A DNA stretch of 64,000 nt from contig JAGHUJ010000023.1 in assembly GCA_018064905.1 (NCBI GenBank), positions 1 through 64,000 of the forward strand. The letters are read 5' to 3'. This DNA comes from Candidatus Treponema equifaecale. GTDB taxonomy: Bacteria; Spirochaetota; Spirochaetia; Treponematales; Treponemataceae. The notes beneath the pieces were generated by a model. The model searched no databases. It was not told the origin of the DNA and was given only the letters and a program-made list of their open reading frames with translations. Positions 25,902 to 33,566 of the stretch are shown piece by piece. Numbering within the stretch: position 1 is the first letter of the stretch; the number at the start of each line of letters is the position of its first letter. The position numbers were made by a program, and so were the translations under genes.

Positions 25902-27158
25902 CTATTCACCCTTTTCGTTGTCTTTCTTGATGAGCTTGTCGATGATTGAGCGGTTGTCGAGCAAGTCTGAAAGACCCTGATTGTGATGAATGCGTGTGAT
26001 TACGTTTGCAAAGAGACCGGAAACATTTGTGCTGATGAACCATTCCTTGTCCTTGAGGTCCGGATGGTAAACAGCGTTTGTTCCGATGATTCTGTAGAAC
26101 TGTCCCTTCTTGTATGCTTCGTCAAAGAGCTCGATTGCATTTCCTGTGAAGAATGGAAGTGAAACTGCAGCGATAACCTTTGTTGCACCCTGCTCCTGAA
26201 GGAACTGCATGGCTTTGAGCAATGTACCGCCAGTACCAAGCATATCATCAGCAAGGAAGGCAACCTTTCCTTTTACGTCACCAAGAAGCTTGATTGATTT
26301 GATGTTTGTATTTTTTGCATCCTGTGTTACTACAGAATAGTCGCGCTCTTTGTAGATCATTGCCAAAGGCACTTTGAGACCTGTTGCGTAGAACTTGTTG
26401 CGGTCAATGGCACCTGTGTCCGGAGAAACAACTACAACGTCTTCCTTGTCTGGACCAGAGAAGTTTACAACTTTTGTAAGCTCGCGGATGATCTGGTAAG
26501 AAGCGTGGAGATTGTCCAAGCATGCTGTGTTGAATGCGTTTACGATTTCGCGGGAATGAATATCAAGAGTGATGATTCTTGTAACCTGCTTCATTTCGTA
26601 TACGTGGCAGAGAAGGGCAGCTGTAAGACCTTCACGGCTCTTCTTTTTATGCTGGCGGCTGTATGGGAATGCAGGGAGAACCAATGTGATAGATTTTGCT
26701 CCTGCCTGCTGAACAGCGTCGATTGTTACAAGCAATGTCATTACATGGTCATTTACAGAGAATGTAACCATGTTTTTTCCACCGTTCATTGGAATTGGCT
26801 GGTGGTTTTCTGCATCCTGGAAAATGTAGATGTCCTTTCCGCGAACGCTTTCAAGAATTTCAGCTTTAACTTCACCGTTGGCAAACCATGTGAAGAGTGT
26901 CTCCACCTTGAACTTTGGCGGACGATATTTGTCTGTAGCTCCACGAACAACAAGATCAGATGTAACGAGGTCGTTGCGGAAGTTGATGTCCTGAACCAGT
27001 TTTTCCTTTTCAAGATTATAGCGCTTTGAAATTACATCGCTCTTAAGTGCAAAACGATGTTTATACATGTGGCGCAAGTGTGCAATTACTTCATCAGCAA
27101 AAACTGCACCACCCGGACAAGCAATAACTCCAAGGTTGGTTGGTTCTGAATATGGCAT
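25902..27158 (-). CDS. prs: Ribose-phosphate pyrophosphokinase (PRPP synthetase)
   Basis: Makes PRPP from ribose 5-phosphate and ATP for nucleotide, NAD and His/Trp synthesis. The 418-residue protein is longer than class I enzymes (about 315) owing to N-terminal and internal additions. Core motifs: 'LVLPAFPYSRQHKK' (ATP site), 'IITLDIHSREIVNAF' (conserved His), 'VVVSPDTGAIDR', and the PRPP loop 'AFLADDMLGTGGTLLKA', which varies from the usual DDMIDTGGT. The first ATG at 27257 would add 33 odd residues; 27158 is chosen because AGAGGAA lies upstream at proper spacing and the homologous N-terminus begins there. Confidence 0.9.
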   Translation of the reverse strand: MPYSEPTNLGVIACPGGAVFADEVIAHLRHMYKHRFALKSDVISKRYNLEKEKLVQDINFRNDLVTSDLVVRGATDKYRPPKFKVETLFTWFANGEVKAEILESVRGKDIYIFQDAENHQPIPMNGGKNMVTFSVNDHVMTLLVTIDAVQQAGAKSITLVLPAFPYSRQHKKKSREGLTAALLCHVYEMKQVTRIITLDIHSREIVNAFNTACLDNLHASYQIIRELTKVVNFSGPDKEDVVVVSPDTGAIDRNKFYATGLKVPLAMIYKERDYSVVTQDAKNTNIKSIKLLGDVKGKVAFLADDMLGTGGTLLKAMQFLQEQGATKVIAAVSLPFFTGNAIELFDEAYKKGQFYRIIGTNAVYHPDLKDKEWFISTNVSGLFANVITRIHHNQGLSDLLDNRSIIDKLIKKDNEKGE

Positions 27159-27309
27159 TTTATTTCCTCTGAAATGAATTGAAAATATACCAGGAATCTC
27201 TAAAAACTTCGTTTTCATAGATTCTCTCGCATATAAGGTTATCTCTAAAAATTGCAATTTCTAGAGATTCCATATCAAATTATATCTTTTAAAGAACGGT
27301 TATTCAATC

Positions 27310-27368
27310 TATAATGACAAGGAATACAAGACAATCGCATTATGTGCTGCAACTTATTCTGGGGGGGG
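27310..27368 (+). promoter_or_regulatory. TATAAT box and G8 tract before the SGNH hydrolase gene
   Basis: TATAAT at 27310-27315 has no convincing -35 box. An eight-G homopolymer occupies 27361-27368, between the putative transcription start (about 27322) and the likely ATG at 27408. If translation starts at the earlier ATG 27342, the tract is in the coding region and slippage would shift the frame. Confidence 0.45.
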
Positions 27369-27407
27369 CACGGTGAGGTTGTGTCTGATTTGAACAAGGT
27401 GCTTGAT

Positions 27408-28544
27408 ATGAATTGTGAATACACAAAATGGGTGGCAATGTGGGGCAATGCAATGTCCATTTCTGAGAACCGTCCTGAAGGCTATGGCAAGAACATCACT
27501 CTCCGTTATCCGATTCACTGTCCTTTCAACGGGGATAAAATCAGACTTACCTTTGATAATTTCTGCGGCACGGAACCAATTCAGATTGAAAAGACTACGG
27601 TTCTGTGCCAGGGAAAGTTTCATTCTGTTTCTTTTGATGGAAATGACTGTGTAAAAATTGAAGCAGGGAAAAATGCGGTTTCTGACGAAGTTGAACTTCC
27701 TGTTGTTCGGGGCGAAACAATCTTTGTAAGCTTTTATCTGAAGGAATGTGCACAGCTGCGTTCTTCTGTTTACGTGCAGGGACCTCTTTCCGGCGGAAAA
27801 TATGCTGTGGGCGACTGTACTGAGGTTCCGGAATTTGACATAAATATTTCTCGAAAGACAAACATCTGCTATTTTCTCAGCAATGTTTCAGTTCACACGA
27901 ATCAGGAAAATAGGGCAATTGTCTGCTATGGAGACTCAATCACAGCTCAGGACTGGCCAGACCTTCTTCAGCAAAAATTTGAGGCTGCAGGAATCAACAA
28001 TGTTGCTGTCATCAGAAGAGCTACCAGCGGTTCAAGAATCCTGCGACAGTATTCCTGCATAACCTACGAATCTTATGGTCTTATGGGAAAGAACCGCTTT
28101 GACCACGAGCTTCCAACTGACGGGGCTGATACAGTGATCATTCAGCAGGGAATCAATGATATAATTCATCCGGTTGGAACTGAAGTGAACCCGTTCAGGC
28201 CTATGAGCGATTTGCCTTCGGTTCAGGAACTTTGTGCCGGCATGGACTGGTATGTTCAGAAGACTCTAGAATTTGGCTACAAGGTTTTTCTTGGAACTTT
28301 GCTTCCGATTGAGGGCTGGAGAACCTATGCGGATTTTAGGGAAGTGCTGAAGAATCAGTTCAATGAATATATGCGGCAGAACAAAAATGTGAACGGGGTG
28401 ATTGATTTTGATCTTGCTGTTCAGAATCCGGAAAATCCAAAATCCTTTGCAAAGGGCTGTGACAGCGGCGACCATCTTCATCCTAGTTTACAGGGCTATG
28501 AAAAGATGGCGGAATGTGCCTTTAACGTTCTTTCAAAACAGTGA
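27408..28544 (+). CDS. SGNH/GDSL-family hydrolase
   Basis: A 378-residue protein with no signal peptide. The N-terminal half is a beta-rich jelly-roll-like domain ('ITLRYPIHCPFNGDKIRLTFDN...PIQIEKTTVLC'). The C-terminal half is a GDSL esterase: catalytic Ser in 'IVCYGDSITAQDW' (about residue 175), oxyanion Gly/Asn in 'ATSGSRIL' and 'IIQQGINDI', and the Asp-His pair in 'SGDHLHPSLQGYEKMA'. Such proteins deacetylate polysaccharides or hydrolyse small esters. ATG 27408 is preferred to 27342: the family starts 'W...WGNAMS' near this point and AAGGTG precedes it by 6 nt. Confidence 0.82.
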   Translation: MNCEYTKWVAMWGNAMSISENRPEGYGKNITLRYPIHCPFNGDKIRLTFDNFCGTEPIQIEKTTVLCQGKFHSVSFDGNDCVKIEAGKNAVSDEVELPVVRGETIFVSFYLKECAQLRSSVYVQGPLSGGKYAVGDCTEVPEFDINISRKTNICYFLSNVSVHTNQENRAIVCYGDSITAQDWPDLLQQKFEAAGINNVAVIRRATSGSRILRQYSCITYESYGLMGKNRFDHELPTDGADTVIIQQGINDIIHPVGTEVNPFRPMSDLPSVQELCAGMDWYVQKTLEFGYKVFLGTLLPIEGWRTYADFREVLKNQFNEYMRQNKNVNGVIDFDLAVQNPENPKSFAKGCDSGDHLHPSLQGYEKMAECAFNVLSKQ

Positions 28545-28566
28545 AAATTTCACTATAGTATAAGTG

Positions 28567-29570
28567 ATGAAAATGACTTTTATGGGCACAGGAACCAGCC
28601 ACGGAATTCCTGTGATCGGCTGTTCTTGTCCGGTTTGCACTTCTTCTGATCCTCGGGATAACAGACTCAGGTGTTCTGTTTATGTTGAAAATTGCGGAAA
28701 TTCTGAAATCAGCGGAAACGGACAGTCTTTTGAAACAACGAACATTGTAATCGACACCGGTCCGGAATTCAGAATTCAGTGCCTTAAACACAAAATTAAG
28801 CGGCTTGATGGTGTTCTTCTCACACATTCCCACGCTGATCATATTTATGGTCTGGATGATCTCAGAATCTTCAGCTACAGAAAACTGGAACCTGCTGCAA
28901 TGCTGGCTTGTAGGCAAAAAAATCCTGCAATGAGTGAGCACGATGCCTTCCGCATGAATTCAATGGATTATGCTGTAAGGAAACTGAAGGTGCGGGGCTT
29001 CCTATCTATGCGAATTCAGGAACTCTTGAAAGAATCATCTTCACTTTTCCCTATGTGTTCAACAAAATGGCTGCTGGCGGCGGAATCCCAAAACTGAATC
29101 TTCTTGCGGCCGACAATCATACAGACGAGGATCCTATAAAAATCGGAAGCTTTGAAATTGTTCCTGTACCAATGCTTCACGGCAGCATGATTGACTATGG
29201 CTGGATTTTGCGGAACAAAAATGCTGATGGTGAGTATGTTTCCATCGTTTATTTGACTGATTGCAGCCAGATTTCAGACAGGTCCATTGAGCTTGTGAAG
29301 GCTGCCGGTGGAAAAATTGAGCATCTTGTAATTGATGCCCTTCGCGAAAGTCCTCATCCGACCCACTGTAATTTTGAGCAGTCTCTTGGTTATGCTGAAA
29401 GAATTGGTGCAGTTCATACCTGGCTTACCCATATTTGCCACGACAGAACTCATGTTGAAATTCAGAAATACATTTCGGAAAATCTTGGAAAATATCCGGG
29501 GCTGTCTGAAATTGTCAGGAAGGGTGGAAGTGTTGAGCCTGCTTATGACGGTCTTGAAATTGAGGCTTAG
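28567..29570 (+). pseudogene. MBL-fold metallo-hydrolase (PhnP-like), frameshifted
   Basis: The first frame (28567 to about 28995) gives 'MGTGTSHGIPVIGCSCPVCTS' and the zinc motif 'LLTHSHADHIYGLDD'. The second frame (to 29570) gives 'VPVPMLHGSMIDYGWILR', 'VYLTDCSQIS' and 'LTHICHDRTH'. The two halves join into a normal protein if one G is added to the G4 run at 28994-28997: the next codons then read GLPIYANSGTLERIIFTFPY, so one base is missing. This is either a recent mutation, a slippage site or an assembly error. A TATAGT box (28554-28559) ends 7 nt before the ATG. Family members hydrolyse cyclic phosphates; substrate unknown. Confidence 0.88.
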
Positions 29571-29619
29571 CATTTGGATTTTGTTTTTATGCAAATTTTG
29601 TAAATAACTTTCCTGCTTA

Positions 29620-29648
29620 TTGACATTATGCTGGAAATTTCTTATAGT
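29620..29648 (+). promoter_or_regulatory. Near-consensus sigma-70 promoter of rpmB
   Basis: TTGACA (29620-29625), 17-bp spacer, TATAGT (29643-29648). This is the best promoter in the window and fits a highly expressed ribosomal protein gene; the start codon is 42 nt downstream with a normal leader. Confidence 0.88.
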
Positions 29649-29690
29649 ATTTGAACTTATTTAGTAATTAATTTTAGGTAGGTATAAATC

Positions 29691-29924
29691 ATGTCTAGAG
29701 TTTGTGATATTTGCGGTAAAGGTTCTCAGTCTGGTAACAGAGTTAGTAAATCATACAACCACACACGCCACACATGGAGACCAAACATCATCAAGGTTAA
29801 GACAGAAGATTTCGGAAGAACAGAAACTTTGAACATCTGCACACGCTGCTATCGTTCTGGTTTTGTAACAAAGAAAATCACTGTAGTTCCTGCAAACGCT
29901 GGCGCTCCAGTAGCTGCTAACTAA
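29691..29924 (+). CDS. rpmB: Ribosomal protein L28
   Basis: A 77-residue 50S subunit protein. The N-terminus 'RVCDICGKGSQSGNRVSKSYNHTRHTWRPN' is the L28 signature with a zinc-type CxxC, and 'LNICTRCYRSGFVTK' supplies the second CxxC, so this is the zinc-binding (C+) form. An Ala/Val/Pro-rich tail ends it. It is a single-gene unit with its own strong promoter upstream and a terminator downstream. AGGTAGG precedes the start. Confidence 0.97.
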   Translation: MSRVCDICGKGSQSGNRVSKSYNHTRHTWRPNIIKVKTEDFGRTETLNICTRCYRSGFVTKKITVVPANAGAPVAAN

Positions 29925-29949
29925 TTTAATCAATTTCGGTTAAATGAAA

Positions 29950-29981
29950 CCCGTGTTCTGTTACGAGCACGGGATTTTTTT
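29950..29981 (+). terminator. Terminator of rpmB
   Basis: CCCGTG (29950-29955) pairs with CACGGG (29968-29973), extended by CTG/CGAG mismatches in the loop, followed by a T-rich tail (29975-29981). Confidence 0.88.
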
Positions 29982-29996
29982 ATTTTAAATAATATT

Positions 29997-30051
29997 GCCC
30001 CACGGATGGGGCATGACGTGAACAAATTGCGAGAATTGCAAGGCAATTCTC
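29997..30051. repeat. Two hairpins downstream of uvrB
   Basis: GCCCCA (29997) pairs with TGGGGC (30007-30012). GAGAATTGC (30031) pairs perfectly with GCAATTCTC (30043-30051), followed by GTCAGCGACAGGAGGTCGC. The second hairpin plus CG(T)(T/C)AGCGACAG resembles the structure at 60284-60320. Confidence 0.65.
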
Positions 30052-30072
30052 GTCAGCGACAGGAGGTCGCAT

Positions 30073-32070
30073 TTATTTTCCGTAAGTTCTTTCAATTTCC
30101 ATGATCTGGTCTCGGATTGCTGCGGCCTGCTCGTATTCAAGTCTTTCTGCAAAATCAGCCATTTCTTTCTTTAACACATCAATAAGCTTTTTACGCTGCT
30201 TTGCGTCAAAGAGATTTGCACCTTTCTTGATCATGCTGAATTCAACCTCTGCGTTTTCTTCAGCATCTTTCTGGGCTCTTACAAGAATGTCCTGAACAGC
30301 CTTGCTGACGGTGTGAGGCGTGATTCCGTGCTCTTCATTGTATTTCTGCTGAATTTCACGGCGGCGTTTTGTTTCGGTTACTGCTTCCTTGATTGCAGGA
30401 GTCATGTTGTCCGCGTACATTACAACAGTTCCGTTTTCATTTCGGGCAGCACGGCCAATAATCTGAATCAAACTTGTGGTAGAGCGCAGGAAGCCAATTT
30501 TATCAGCATCAAGAATTGCAATGAAGGAAACTTCAGGAAGGTCAATTCCTTCTCGAGGCAGGTTGATTCCAATCAAAACATCAATTTCACCGGTTCTCAG
30601 GGATTTTAAAATTTCAACCCGTTCAAAAGTGTCAATTTCAGAGTGAATGTACTTAACCTTCATCTTCAATCCCAAAAGATAGTCAGTCAAATCTTCCGCC
30701 ATCTTCTTTGTCAAAGTCAAAATCAGGCTTCTTTCACCCTTTTCAACACGGGCCTGAACTTCCTTGTAAATGTCTTCCATCTGGCCTTCGCTTGGACGAA
30801 TGTCAACGATTGGATCCAGAAGACCTGTAGGACGGATAATCTGCTCAACCACCTGTGTAGACTGGGCGATTTCTTCTTTTCTAGGAGTTGCAGTGACATA
30901 AATCACCTGGTTCAGCTTCTTTTCAAATTCAGCAAATTTAAGAGGCCTGTTGTCCAGGGCTGAAGGAAGTCGGAAACCAAAATCAATCAAATTCTGCTTT
31001 CTGCTTCTGTCGCCTTCATACATTGCACCAATCTGAGGAACTGAAACATGGGCTTCATCAATAAGGCACAAAAAATCATCAGGAAAATAGTGGAGAAGGG
31101 TTGCAGGAGGCTCACCGCTCTTTCTGTTTGAAATCGGCCCTGAATAATTTTCAATTCCAGAGCAGTAACCCATTTCCTTCATCATTTCAATGTCGTATGT
31201 TGTTCGTGTTTTAAGACGTTCAGCTTCCAGAAGCTTTCCCTGAGCATTCAAGGTTTCCAGCCGTTCGTCCAGTTCCTTCTGGATTCTTTCTGTGGCGCTG
31301 ACCAATGCTTCGTGAGGAACAACGAAGTGCTTTGAAGGATAAATCTGAAGCTCGTCCAGTTCTTCTTCAATTTCCCTTGTAATCACATTAAATCGGCGGA
31401 TTCTCACAATTTCATCAAAATCCAGCTCAATTCTGTAGGCAGTGTCGGTTTCCATGTAAGGAGGGTAGACTTCAATCACATCACCGTGAATCCTGAAATT
31501 TCCCCTGTCCATAGCCATATCGTTCCGGCTGTACTGAATCGAAATCAGGCTTTCTGCAAATTTTCTTGTGTCGAGGATTTCACCCTTTGAAACGTGAACC
31601 CTCATGTCCTTGTAAAGTTCAGGCATACCAAGACCGTAAATGCAGCTGACAGTAGCAACAACAATAACATCCCGCCTTTCCATCAAAGAATAGGTTGCAC
31701 GGATTCGAAGGTTGTCGATTTCCTTGTTTACCGCCGCATCTTTTTCTATATAAAGGTCACGGGCCGGAACATAAGCTTCAGGCTGGTAATAGTCGTAGTA
31801 AGAGACAAAATATTCCACCGCATTGTTCGGAAAAAATGACTTGAATTCCCTGTAAAGCTGGGCTGAAAGGGTCTTGTTGTGGGAAATAATCAAAGTCGGC
31901 TTCTGAACCTTCTCAATGATTTTGGCCATGGTGAAAGTTTTTCCAGAACCAGTAACGCCTTTCAAAGTCTGGTAACGGTCGCCCCTCAAAAATCCTTCTG
32001 CCAGTTTGTCAATTGCCTGTCCCTGGTCACCGCTAGGTTCATAAGGACTAACTACCTGAAATTTACGCAT
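30073..32070 (-). CDS. uvrB: Excinuclease ABC subunit B
   Basis: UvrB verifies DNA damage and directs UvrC incision in nucleotide excision repair. The 665-residue product has Walker A 'GVTGSGKTFTMA', the beta-hairpin region 'SYYDYYQPEAYVPARDLYIEKDAAVNKEID', 'LIDEAHVSVPQIGAMYEGDRSRKQNLIDFGFRLPSALDNRPL', helicase motif V/VI 'GINLPREGIDLPEVSFIAILDADK' with 'QIIGRAARN', and the C-terminal UVR coiled coil ('LKKEMADFAERLEYEQAAAIRDQI') that binds UvrC. Length and motifs are normal. It is transcribed alone; the 478 bp before it hold only repeats. Confidence 0.98.
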   Translation of the reverse strand: MRKFQVVSPYEPSGDQGQAIDKLAEGFLRGDRYQTLKGVTGSGKTFTMAKIIEKVQKPTLIISHNKTLSAQLYREFKSFFPNNAVEYFVSYYDYYQPEAYVPARDLYIEKDAAVNKEIDNLRIRATYSLMERRDVIVVATVSCIYGLGMPELYKDMRVHVSKGEILDTRKFAESLISIQYSRNDMAMDRGNFRIHGDVIEVYPPYMETDTAYRIELDFDEIVRIRRFNVITREIEEELDELQIYPSKHFVVPHEALVSATERIQKELDERLETLNAQGKLLEAERLKTRTTYDIEMMKEMGYCSGIENYSGPISNRKSGEPPATLLHYFPDDFLCLIDEAHVSVPQIGAMYEGDRSRKQNLIDFGFRLPSALDNRPLKFAEFEKKLNQVIYVTATPRKEEIAQSTQVVEQIIRPTGLLDPIVDIRPSEGQMEDIYKEVQARVEKGERSLILTLTKKMAEDLTDYLLGLKMKVKYIHSEIDTFERVEILKSLRTGEIDVLIGINLPREGIDLPEVSFIAILDADKIGFLRSTTSLIQIIGRAARNENGTVVMYADNMTPAIKEAVTETKRRREIQQKYNEEHGITPHTVSKAVQDILVRAQKDAEENAEVEFSMIKKGANLFDAKQRKKLIDVLKKEMADFAERLEYEQAAAIRDQIMEIERTYGK

Positions 32071-32149
32071 GGAGATATTCTAAGTCAAAAAAGGAAAATT
32101 TGGAATTAGGAAAGAAAATTAGGAATTAGGAAGGAGGAATTAGGAATTT

Positions 32150-32436
32150 ATAGGGGAAAAGCCTTTCCCCTAGTCGCAGCCCAAGGTCTGCTTCCATACC
32201 CCATTCGCCTGGGAGCTCGCGCCCCCAAACCCCGCAGAACTCCATGTCATTCTCGTCAATGCCACTAATTTACGGTCATTGAGCTTGTCGAAATGACCTT
32301 GAATGGTGGTTTCGACAAGCTCAACCACCGCTTAAGTTTATGGCATTGGTCATTCCGGTGCTCTGAACTCCATGTCATTCTCGTGCTTCGACACGGGAAT
32401 CTCCTTCTGTCATTTCGAGCGAAGTGGAGAGGTCTA
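32150..32436. repeat. Repeat-rich intergenic region upstream of uvrB
   Basis: The 478 bp of 32071-32548 hold no gene. Seen here: AGGGGAAAAGCCTTTCCCCT hairpin (32153-32172) followed by a GC-rich tail related to the earP insert; GGTCATT/AATGACC palindrome (32274-32298); GGTGGTT/AACCACC palindrome (32305-32329), the core also found inside pcrA and at 51045; and a GTCATTTCGAGCGAAGTGGA half element (32409-32436). Confidence 0.8.
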
Positions 32437-32513
32437 AACAATAAAAATTTCATTTAAAATCTTTCTACCTATCCCCATCCATGATTTAATTCTTCAATAT
32501 GACTTTTTATCAG

Positions 32514-32539
32514 TCCTATGTTTAAATATTGTCATAGGA
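32514..32539 (+). promoter_or_regulatory. Hairpin covering the ribosome-binding site of the DUF4160 pair
   Basis: TCCTATG (32514-32520) pairs perfectly with CATAGGA (32533-32539) across a 12-nt loop. The right arm contains the AGGA that serves the ATG at 32549, so the stem would hide the ribosome-binding site. Confidence 0.5.
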
Positions 32540-32548
32540 GAAATTCTT

Positions 32549-32821
32549 ATGGTCTATTCTTTTATGACATTAAATGACAATACGGAAATCGTACATTCTG
32601 AAATGCAGCCAGATGGCCGTGTAAAAGTTTATATGGAAACTCCTGACGAAAAATTATGTTTTAAACACGCCACTTGTTGGTTGCCAGAGTATGAATGGGA
32701 AGATGTTTATGGCTATTCCGAAACTGAAATGGAATTTTTCAAAAAACTTATGGAGTCAAATGCACATCTAATAATTGATTTCTCAAAAAACGGAGGATTC
32801 TTGAATGCCTCAGGTCTTTAG
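32549..32821 (+). CDS. Small hypothetical protein paired with DUF4160 protein
   Basis: A 90-residue soluble acidic protein ('LNDNTEIVHSEMQPDGRVKVYMETPDEKLCFKHATCWLPEYEWEDVYGYSETEMEFFKKLM'). It is followed by the DUF4160 gene, overlapping it by 17 bp. DUF4160 proteins are often next to a small partner (commonly DUF2442), in toxin-antitoxin-like pairs, but this protein does not show a clear DUF2442 pattern to me. AGGAG lies 10 nt before the start, inside a possible hairpin. Function unknown. Confidence 0.7.
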   Translation: MVYSFMTLNDNTEIVHSEMQPDGRVKVYMETPDEKLCFKHATCWLPEYEWEDVYGYSETEMEFFKKLMESNAHLIIDFSKNGGFLNASGL

Positions 32822-33083
32822 TATCGGGAGTTTCAAAATTTACTTTTGGACAAATGAAGGAAATCCTAAAGAACCTGTACATGTTCATGTTTCTGAAGGA
32901 ATACCGTCAGAAAATGCAACAAAAATTTGGATTACTAAAGAAAGTAAAACGATAGTTGTTCACAATAAATCGAAAATTCCGCAAAAAGCATTGAACAATA
33001 TTTGTCGATACATTGAAGCAAATACTTTTCAGATTTTTTCAAAATGGAAGGATTATTTTGGTGAGTTGACTTTTTATTGTTAA
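32805..33083 (+). CDS. DUF4160 family protein
   Basis: A 92-residue protein with the DUF4160 signature: 'MPQVFSIGSFKIYFWTNEGNPKEPVHVHVSEG', followed by a short beta/helix domain ('TKIWITKESKTIVVHNKSKIPQKALNNICRYIEAN'). The family is frequently linked with a small partner gene and has been proposed to belong to toxin-antitoxin-like pairs; no biochemical role is established. The start overlaps the upstream gene by 17 bp, so expression is coupled. Base composition is lower in GC than the neighbours, which fits an acquired pair. Confidence 0.82.
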   Translation: MPQVFSIGSFKIYFWTNEGNPKEPVHVHVSEGIPSENATKIWITKESKTIVVHNKSKIPQKALNNICRYIEANTFQIFSKWKDYFGELTFYC

Positions 33084-33119
33084 ATTCACATTCTCCACTT
33101 TCCTTCCGATAAATTTAAT

Positions 33120-33503
33120 GTGAAAAAACTTCTTTTCCTGATTTTAACTTTTCTTTTTCTCCTTCCTTTATTTTCACAGAGCTCTAAACCTGCTTACAAA
33201 TCCACCATGACTGAAATCAAAATCGGAAACAATCCTCTTTTGCTTCGGATTTTTGCTTTTGACGATCTTGAAACTGGCAGAAAACTTGCTGAAGAAAACT
33301 ATGGTATAAAAAATTTTCTTTCAATTACGCAGGAAAAGGATTTTAAAAAACTGAAAATAATGTTTCCGGACAATGAAATCCATGGCTGGGAATACGGAAT
33401 GTTCAAAACAGAAAGAGAATTCTGGGTTTTCAGAAACAAGGGAAATGGATTTCTTTACGGAACCGGCAGGTACATCAAAGGCTACTCAAAAGCTTCTGAA
33501 TAA
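33120..33503 (+). CDS. Small secreted hypothetical protein
   Basis: A 127-residue protein with a strong signal peptide (LLFLILTFLFLLPLFS, cleavage near residue 20). The mature part is basic and beta/helix mixed ('IKIGNNPLLLRIFAFDDLETGRKLAEENYGIKNFLS ... EFWVFRNKGNGFLYGTGRYIKGY'). The start is GTG; no Shine-Dalgarno is visible and no ATG is near, so start confidence is low. It lies between the DUF4160 pair and the SpoIIE gene. I do not recognise the family. Confidence 0.6.
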   Translation: MKKLLFLILTFLFLLPLFSQSSKPAYKSTMTEIKIGNNPLLLRIFAFDDLETGRKLAEENYGIKNFLSITQEKDFKKLKIMFPDNEIHGWEYGMFKTEREFWVFRNKGNGFLYGTGRYIKGYSKASE

Positions 33504-33529
33504 TTTTTTGTAACAGTGCGAATTTTCAT

Positions 33530-33558
33530 TAAACATTTCTTCTATTCTGTGCTATAAT
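33530..33558 (+). promoter_or_regulatory. Promoter of 7TMR-SpoIIE gene, close to the start codon
   Basis: TAAACA (33530-33535), 17-bp spacer, consensus TATAAT (33553-33558). The ATG at 33567 is only 8 nt after the -10 box, so the transcript should be leaderless or nearly so. Confidence 0.65.
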
Positions 33559-33566
33559 CTTAGAAC

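Noticed and set aside
26505-27029. Plus-strand open frame under prs
   Set aside because: Antisense shadow with Cys/Val-rich low-complexity protein; prs motifs on the other strand are clear.
27342-27407. Longer N-terminus of the SGNH hydrolase from ATG 27342
   Set aside because: The added residues run through the G8 tract and do not resemble the family start; AAGGTG sits in front of the inner ATG. I keep it only as a phase-variation possibility.
28990-29000. Programmed -1 frameshift in the MBL hydrolase
   Set aside because: No X_XXY_YYZ heptamer or strong downstream pseudoknot is evident at the G4 run; a simple one-base loss explains it.
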